From: Moorella sp. UBA4076
Lineage (GTDB): Bacteria; Bacillota; DSM-521; Neomoorellales; Neomoorellaceae
Length of the DNA stretch: 10,643 bases
Direction: 5' to 3'
Assembly (NCBI GenBank): GCA_002383405.1
Contig: DFYS01000074.1
Span: 1,773-12,415 of the forward strand
Each line of letters starts with the position of its first letter. Within the stretch, counting starts at the first letter, position 1. The position numbers were made by a program, and so were the translations under genes. Of the stretch, positions 6,607 through 10,643 are shown piece by piece. The notes beneath the pieces are model-generated. The model did no database searches and was not told the DNA's origin. It saw only the letters and a list, made by a program, of their open reading frames with translations.

Positions 6607-7560
6607 ATGTTTAAACAGGCACGTCCCTTTTTCCTCATGGTCGAGACGCCCCTGCACGCCGGCTGCGGCAGTGACCTGGGGGTGGTCGACCTGCCTATCC
6701 AGCGGGAAAAGCACACCGGCATACCCAAGGTGGAAGCTTCGGGCTTAAAGGGTTGCATGCGGGAGGCCTTTGCGGATTATGAACGGGGCACGGCTAACCG
6801 CCTCCCTGAATACCTGGTGCAGGGATTCCCCGCGCTGATAGAAAAAGGGAGACTGCGGGAGGCTATTGATCTCGCCTTTGGGCCGGAAGATGGCGACCTG
6901 CACGCCGGCGCCCTGGGTTTCACCGACGCCAGGCTCCTCCTTTTCCCGGTGCGTTCCATGCGCGGCGTGTTCGGTTGGGTGACCTGCCCGGCGATTGTCG
7001 CCCGCTTTATCCGGGAGTTAAAAATGGCCGGCCTGACGCCGCCACCGCAGGTCCCCCCGGCCGGTACGGTGCCCGGTGGTTGCGGCTTACTGGTAAATAA
7101 CGACCGGGTGCTGCTCGAAGAATACACCTTTACTGTCCGGGAGGATACCGCCTGCGCCGGCCTGGCCGGCTGGCTGGCGCAGCAACTTTTTCCGGCCGCA
7201 GGCTATGAATACTGGCAGCAGAAAATGCAAAAAGACCTGGTGGTCCTGGCCGATGACGACTTTCGCGATTTTGTCAACCTGGCCACTGAAGTCATCACTA
7301 GGACCAGAATCGACGCTGAGACCGGTACGGTAGCCAGGGGCGCCCTGTTTACCGAAGAATATCTACCATCAGAGAGCGTCCTTTATGCCCTGGCCTTGGC
7401 CACACCGGTCTTTCACAGCAACAAAGGCATTTTTGCTCAGGGTGAAGAAAAGGCCGTCCTCTCATTCTGGCAAAAGGGCCTGCCGGAATTTCTGCAGCTG
7501 GGCGGCAATGCCACCATCGGCAAAGGTATTGTCAGATTAAAGGTTCTGGAGGAGGGTTAA
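6607..7560 (+). CDS. cmr4: type III-B RAMP protein Cmr4, backbone RNase
   Basis: Cmr4 forms the repeated backbone of the Cmr complex and cuts target RNA at six-base intervals. The protein is 317 residues, typical for the family. The signature GSDLGVVDLPIQREKHTGIP (21-40) contains Asp28, matching the catalytic aspartate (D26 in Pyrococcus furiosus), so RNA cleavage should be active. KVEASGLKGCMREAF follows, and the glycine-rich LGGNATIGKGIVRLKV closes the RAMP fold near residue 300. The ribosome site AGGAGGAA (6593-6600) lies well placed before ATG 6607. The 26-base gap after the CARF-RelE gene is the largest inside the cmr1-cmr6 block. Confidence 0.96.
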   Translation: MFKQARPFFLMVETPLHAGCGSDLGVVDLPIQREKHTGIPKVEASGLKGCMREAFADYERGTANRLPEYLVQGFPALIEKGRLREAIDLAFGPEDGDLHAGALGFTDARLLLFPVRSMRGVFGWVTCPAIVARFIRELKMAGLTPPPQVPPAGTVPGGCGLLVNNDRVLLEEYTFTVREDTACAGLAGWLAQQLFPAAGYEYWQQKMQKDLVVLADDDFRDFVNLATEVITRTRIDAETGTVARGALFTEEYLPSESVLYALALATPVFHSNKGIFAQGEEKAVLSFWQKGLPEFLQLGGNATIGKGIVRLKVLEEG

Positions 7561-7561
7561 A

Positions 7562-7957
7562 ATGGCGCTCGCTGGTTTAGAACAGGGCCGCGCCCTTTAC
7601 GCCTATGACTGTGCCCGGCAGGGGCAAGAGCTGCCGGCCGGCAAGGAATACAAGTCCTATGTCAAAAAGATACCCGCTCTCATCAAGATGAACGGCCTGG
7701 GGGCGACCGTGGCCTTCATTGCCGCCAAAAAGAAGGATGACCGCAACAAGAAGGAATATGCCTATGAAGTTATCTATACTCAACTGCAGCGATGGCTGGT
7801 TCAAAAAGGGCTGGTGGAACGCCAGCAGGATCTGGCTGCGGCCCTGGTCGCCCTGGATTCCCTGTCTTACCGGATGGTCACCGGGGAGGTGCTGGCCCTT
7901 TTCAAGTGGGTCAGCCGCTTTGCCGAGGGCCTGATTGAGGGTGAGGCTGATGCTTGA
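7562..7957 (+). CDS. cmr5: type III-B small subunit Cmr5
   Basis: Cmr5 is the small all-helical subunit that lines the minor filament of the Cmr complex beside Cmr4. The protein is 131 residues with the usual look: LEQGRALYAYDCARQ at the N-terminus, KEYKSYVKKIPALIKMNGLG (28-47) and ATVAFIAAKKKD, the core of the family. Predicted helices and many Lys/Arg residues fit nucleic-acid contact; it has no known catalytic role. GGAGGAGGG (7548-7556) precedes ATG 7562, which lies one base after the cmr4 stop. The end overlaps cmr6. Confidence 0.93.
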   Translation: MALAGLEQGRALYAYDCARQGQELPAGKEYKSYVKKIPALIKMNGLGATVAFIAAKKKDDRNKKEYAYEVIYTQLQRWLVQKGLVERQQDLAAALVALDSLSYRMVTGEVLALFKWVSRFAEGLIEGEADA

Positions 7958-9137
7958 AAAAGGGAAAATCGCCGTCCAGAAAACGAAAGGTGGCGGCTAT
8001 GCTGCTGCCATCAGGTTCAGCAATAATAAAAACATGCCTCTACCACCATTCTACATTTTGCGCGACGCCGGCCTGGACGGGGTTGAGTGCGAAGTAGAAA
8101 GGGAAAAGGGACAGATAAAGCGGGTCCTGGTGGCCGGGCAGGAGTTGCCGCGGCGGCCGGAGAAGGGAGCCCGGGCTGGTGATCAGGGCCGGCGGCCGCC
8201 GGACCGGCAACAGCAAGCTGCTGGACAACCGTCGCTAAAAAATGCCGGCCATCCCCAAACCGGCCATCCCCAGGTTAAGATCGGGGAAAACGAGTGGTTA
8301 AAAGTTTTTCTGCCCTGCGATACACGCCGTTATCTCCCCGCCAGCATTGATAATTTCGGCCTGCTGCTGAATAAAGTCGCCCGCCTGGATGACAGGGAAG
8401 ACGAGAAAGGCCAGGGTAAGGGATTTAAATTTTTTCTTAGTGGAAAAACTCCCCGTTCCCTGCTGGAAGCCGATTTTGCCGCCATCGATTTTCCCGGCCT
8501 GGCGCGGCGGCAGGAGCGGGCGCTGCGGGGAACGGGCCTGAACCTGCTAAAAATCCCTGCGCAGCCACAGTGGCGCTTTGTCATCGGCCTGGGCCAGGAA
8601 TCGGTATATGAAACCTCCCTGACCCTGCACCCTGTCTACGGCTTTCCCTTCATCCCGGGGAGCGCCGTCAAAGGTCTGGTGCGTAATACTATAATCAGCC
8701 AGGTCTTCGCCGGCGATGAAAAACAGGCCGTGGCTGATACCGGCTTCCGCGCGCTATTCGGCTGGAGCAATTACGTCACCCCGGCCGGCAGCCATAAAGG
8801 GCTGATCCACTTCTTTGATGCCTATCCAACTAAAGGTCCCGAAATTGTGCCGGATATTATCAACCCCCACTATGCCCCCTATTATCAGGATAGCAGCGGC
8901 CGCACACCGCCGGGGGATTATTACAACCCGGTACCGGTCTTTTTCCTGGCGGTGGAAAAAACGGCAATGCTCTTTTACCTGGGCATTAAACCGGAGGCCA
9001 ACCAGGTTATCACCGCCGGGGCGCTGGCCGGGGAGGATTATTTGAGCACAGCGGGCAAATGGCTGCGTTTGGCCCTGGCGGAGTACGGTATCGGCGCGAA
9101 AACGGCGGTAGGGTACGGGTATTTTACCAGCCTGTAA
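7950..9137 (+). CDS. cmr6: type III-B RAMP protein Cmr6 with N-terminal extension
   Basis: Cmr6 caps the Cmr4 filament near Cmr1. The RAMP core is clear: LHPVYGFPFIPGSAVKGLVR (residues about 226-245), then the ALFGW segment, and the closing glycine-rich GIGAKTAVGYGYF (about 380-392). The protein is about 395 residues, longer than many Cmr6 proteins, because of an extra N-terminus. Residues 1-63 alternate strands and glycines (KGKIAVQKTKGGGY, then DGVECEVEREKGQIKRV), suggesting a small OB or cold-shock-like barrel. Residues about 66-105 are a Pro/Gln/Arg/Gly-rich linker with a GHPQTGHPQ duplication. Start ATG 7950 has GAGGGTGAGG upstream and overlaps the cmr5 stop by 8 bases; an in-frame TTG at 7935 is less likely. 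The OB call is inference. Confidence 0.93.
   Translation: MLEKGKIAVQKTKGGGYAAAIRFSNNKNMPLPPFYILRDAGLDGVECEVEREKGQIKRVLVAGQELPRRPEKGARAGDQGRRPPDRQQQAAGQPSLKNAGHPQTGHPQVKIGENEWLKVFLPCDTRRYLPASIDNFGLLLNKVARLDDREDEKGQGKGFKFFLSGKTPRSLLEADFAAIDFPGLARRQERALRGTGLNLLKIPAQPQWRFVIGLGQESVYETSLTLHPVYGFPFIPGSAVKGLVRNTIISQVFAGDEKQAVADTGFRALFGWSNYVTPAGSHKGLIHFFDAYPTKGPEIVPDIINPHYAPYYQDSSGRTPPGDYYNPVPVFFLAVEKTAMLFYLGIKPEANQVITAGALAGEDYLSTAGKWLRLALAEYGIGAKTAVGYGYFTSL
8245..8272 (+). repeat. 15-base tandem duplication inside the cmr6 linker
   Basis: The 13-base word CCGGCCATCCCCA occurs at 8245-8257 and 8260-8272, a 15-base period that keeps frame and duplicates five codons (GHPQ). It lies in the low-complexity linker, where length changes would be tolerated. 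It looks like recent local slippage, not a functional element. Confidence 0.7.
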
Positions 9138-9265
9138 GGCAACCGGAACGTTTTCGTAACCATGCCTGGCGTCCGGCCCTGAAAACAGTGGCAGGAGGCA
9201 AGAGACCGGAAACACGGGAGTCGCGGGAACCGTCTGCGCCAGTACTTGTTAAAGCCCAGCGCTCT

Positions 9266-9311
9266 GCCATTTTTATCCTGCTGCTGCTGCCATCAGGACG
9301 GCATAAATGGC
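9266..9311 (+). other. imperfect hairpin, possible end of cmr transcript
   Basis: GCCAT (9266-9270) pairs with ATGGC (9307-9311), the adjoining A/T bases partly pair, and an inner CCTG/CAGG (9277-9280 with 9294-9297) closes a 13-base loop. The stem is uneven with bulges and is not followed by a T-run, so it is a weak candidate for a terminator or processing site. Confidence 0.2.
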
Positions 9312-9362
9312 TATCTTCCAAACAAACGTACCCGACAGTATTTGGCGGTGGAGGGTTTTAAA

Positions 9363-9398
9363 ATGGAGTTGGAGCCTGGCGCTATCCCAGGTAGATAA
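9363..9398 (+). CDS. possible 11-residue leader ORF before cas10d
   Basis: ATG 9363 is preceded at 7 bases by GGAGGG (9350-9355), a strong ribosome site, and opens an 11-codon frame (MELEPGAIPGR) ending at TAA 9396-9398, 25 bases before the cas10d start. It could be a leader peptide affecting cas10d translation, the relic of a lost gene, or chance. No similarity is recognised and it is too short for coding statistics. Confidence 0.2.
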   Translation: MELEPGAIPGR

Positions 9399-9423
9399 TT
9401 AAAGATGGAAAGGAGGCTGGCGT

Positions 9424-10643
9424 ATGGGTGCTTCCTGGTTAACAAGCAAGCTGGCCGATCGCGAGCTGGATGACTATCGGCGTTATGTCCTGCCATCCCT
9501 GGAACCCTGGCGCGACAAAGAACAAACCGGCAGCCGCGCCGGCAGTACGGTAGCGGAACACCTGGCCGGCGGGGCGTTAATGCTGCTCAGCTTGAGGAAG
9601 ATCCTGGGGCTGAATGAGCTAGAAACAAGGCTTACGGTATCGTCTTTCTCCCTCCATGACCTTAACAAGCTGGCTGCGAAACCGGCGTCCCTGGGGCAGC
9701 TGGCCAATGACCGCCGCTGGGTGGAAGAAATGATTGTCACCCTGGGCATCGACCGTTTTTTCCCGGCGTGGCGGGACTATTACGGCGATTTGCTCTCCTT
9801 AATCCGCAGCCATTCGGGGCACCAGAACCTCTATGGCTATGACCTGATCCCGGCGGCTGGGAAAACACGCCTGGATTCCAAACGTCTCCGCGAGCTCACC
9901 TCCCTCATCCAGGCGGTGGACCTCATCGATCTGTCGCCACACTTTGATGAGCGGGAAAAAAAGGAGCAATTCCTGAACTTGCTCAACAGCTGTGCGGCGA
10001 CCCGGTGGCGCTGGCTCAGCCATAAACTCTGTGAACACCGCGGGGTATTAACAAACATCATCCATAACCAGGTGATCCAGATGCTGCGGGAGCAGGGTGC
10101 CCATCCCCTGCTGGTTTACCCGGAAGGCATCTGGTATCTGTTGCCCGGCAGCAGCTATTTACCCCCCCTGGCGGAGATGATAGCCGGCGTAGCCGCGCGG
10201 GTACAGCGGCGCCTGGAAGGGTTTAAGGTTGAGGACCTGGACAAGGTGATCCAGACAACTAAAGACGGCATTAAAGTCAATGGTAGCGTGGTGGGCAAAA
10301 TACCGGCAGCTGCAGCGATGACCAAAGTCGAGGAACTCGCTTACAAACGGAACCCCAAATACGAGGACCATTATAATAGATTGCGGGAACGCCTGGCCAG
10401 GGATGGTTACGATCTTGATAATTACCTGGCGACCAAAAATCTGCGCCTGTTTCAGACCCAGGAAGATGTCGTTAAAGGGGAACTTATCCGGGCCACCTAT
10501 AATCTACTTAATGCCCATTGCCCGGATATCAAAGACCCCTGGCAGGTCCTTTATGAGCGGCTGAATATCGCAGCGGATACATATGGTCCCTTTAATGCCC
10601 TGTATGATCGGCCCTTTATGATTGCCGCCAACCTGCCCGGTGA
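9424..10643 (+). CDS. cas10d: type I-D Cas10d (Csc3), N-terminal part, cut by window end
   Basis: Large subunit of the type I-D complex, with an N-terminal HD nuclease domain that cuts target DNA. About 406 codons are visible with no stop; full-length Cas10d is roughly 900-1000 residues, so more than half lies to the right. HD-type residues are in order: H46 (VAEHLAGG), H78-D79 in SFSLHDLNKL (74-83), H130 and H133 in SHSGHQN, and D166 in QAVDLID. The LHDLNK form is characteristic of Csc3. A perfect AAAGGAGG (9409-9416) sits 7 bases before ATG 9424. Type III Cas10 with HD is the alternative, but the gene does not resemble Cmr2 or Csm1, and a complete cmr2 is already present. Csc2, csc1, cas6 and cas3' genes would be expected next; none is in the window. 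Confidence 0.8.
   Translation, partial: MGASWLTSKLADRELDDYRRYVLPSLEPWRDKEQTGSRAGSTVAEHLAGGALMLLSLRKILGLNELETRLTVSSFSLHDLNKLAAKPASLGQLANDRRWVEEMIVTLGIDRFFPAWRDYYGDLLSLIRSHSGHQNLYGYDLIPAAGKTRLDSKRLRELTSLIQAVDLIDLSPHFDEREKKEQFLNLLNSCAATRWRWLSHKLCEHRGVLTNIIHNQVIQMLREQGAHPLLVYPEGIWYLLPGSSYLPPLAEMIAGVAARVQRRLEGFKVEDLDKVIQTTKDGIKVNGSVVGKIPAAAAMTKVEELAYKRNPKYEDHYNRLRERLARDGYDLDNYLATKNLRLFQTQEDVVKGELIRATYNLLNAHCPDIKDPWQVLYERLNIAADTYGPFNALYDRPFMIAANLPG

Larger units (their letters stand above)
9138..9423. other. intergenic gap between the III-B and I-D modules
   Basis: This 286-base stretch separates cmr6 from cas10d and is by far the longest gap after position 205. I see no CRISPR repeat, transposase remnant or tRNA. 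It holds an imperfect hairpin at 9266-9311 and a small ORF with its own ribosome site at 9363-9398. Promoter boxes are weak: TTGGAG (9369-9374) and GATAAT (9394-9399) are 19 bases apart. The gap probably marks the join between two separately acquired CRISPR effector modules. Confidence 0.6.

Noticed and set aside
9170..9240. Group II intron-like or structured RNA words in the GGAAACACGGGAGTCGCGGG stretch
   Set aside because: No full intron domains, no maturase gene and no consistent pairing; the similarity is a few short words only.
1..10643. CRISPR repeat array
   Set aside because: No 28-37 base direct repeat with regular spacing appears anywhere; the 23-base-spaced copies at 134-166 are only ten bases long and include an inverted copy.

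Overview
The window holds most of a type III-B (Cmr) CRISPR-Cas effector operon. It is preceded by two small accessory genes of cyclic-oligoadenylate (cOA) signalling and followed, after a 286-base gap, by the first ~406 codons of a type I-D cas10d (csc3) gene that runs off the right edge. All genes are on the + strand. Base composition is moderately GC-rich, Shine-Dalgarno sequences are strong and purine-rich, GTG and TTG starts occur, and the protein style points to a thermophilic Gram-positive anaerobe of the Moorella/Thermanaeromonas kind. That host call is an impression from sequence style, not from a marker gene.

Layout: 1-204 is a non-coding lead region with a cluster of three TAGTARCCGG half-sites (134-166), a possible operator. 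205-1110 encodes a CARF protein of the Cas_NE0113 type joined to a LuxR-type helix-turn-helix. 1129-1506 encodes a small Csx15-like protein, a candidate ring nuclease. Then come cmr1 (1522-2553), cmr2/cas10 without an HD domain but with an intact GGDD cyclase motif (2550-4316), cmr3 (4300-5394), a CARF protein whose C-terminus looks like a RelE mRNA interferase (5396-6580), cmr4 (6607-7560), cmr5 (7562-7957) and cmr6 with an extra N-terminal domain and linker (7950-9137). Genes overlap or abut from cmr1 to cmr6, so they are almost certainly one transcription unit. After 9138-9423, cas10d begins at 9424 with its own very strong ribosome binding site.

How it probably works: Cmr1-Cmr6 form the crRNA-guided complex, and Cmr4 (Asp28) cuts target RNA. 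Target binding switches on the Palm domain of Cmr2 to make cOA. cOA would be sensed by the CARF-RelE protein, which would cut mRNA in or near the ribosome, and by the CARF-LuxR protein, which could change transcription. The Csx15-like protein, and possibly the NE0113-type CARF itself, could remove cOA. Because Cmr2 has no HD nuclease, interference would depend on RNA cleavage and the RelE-type effector. The HD-bearing Cas10d next door belongs to a separate DNA-targeting system. No cas6, adaptation genes or CRISPR repeats are in the window, so crRNA supply may come from the I-D module expected to the right.
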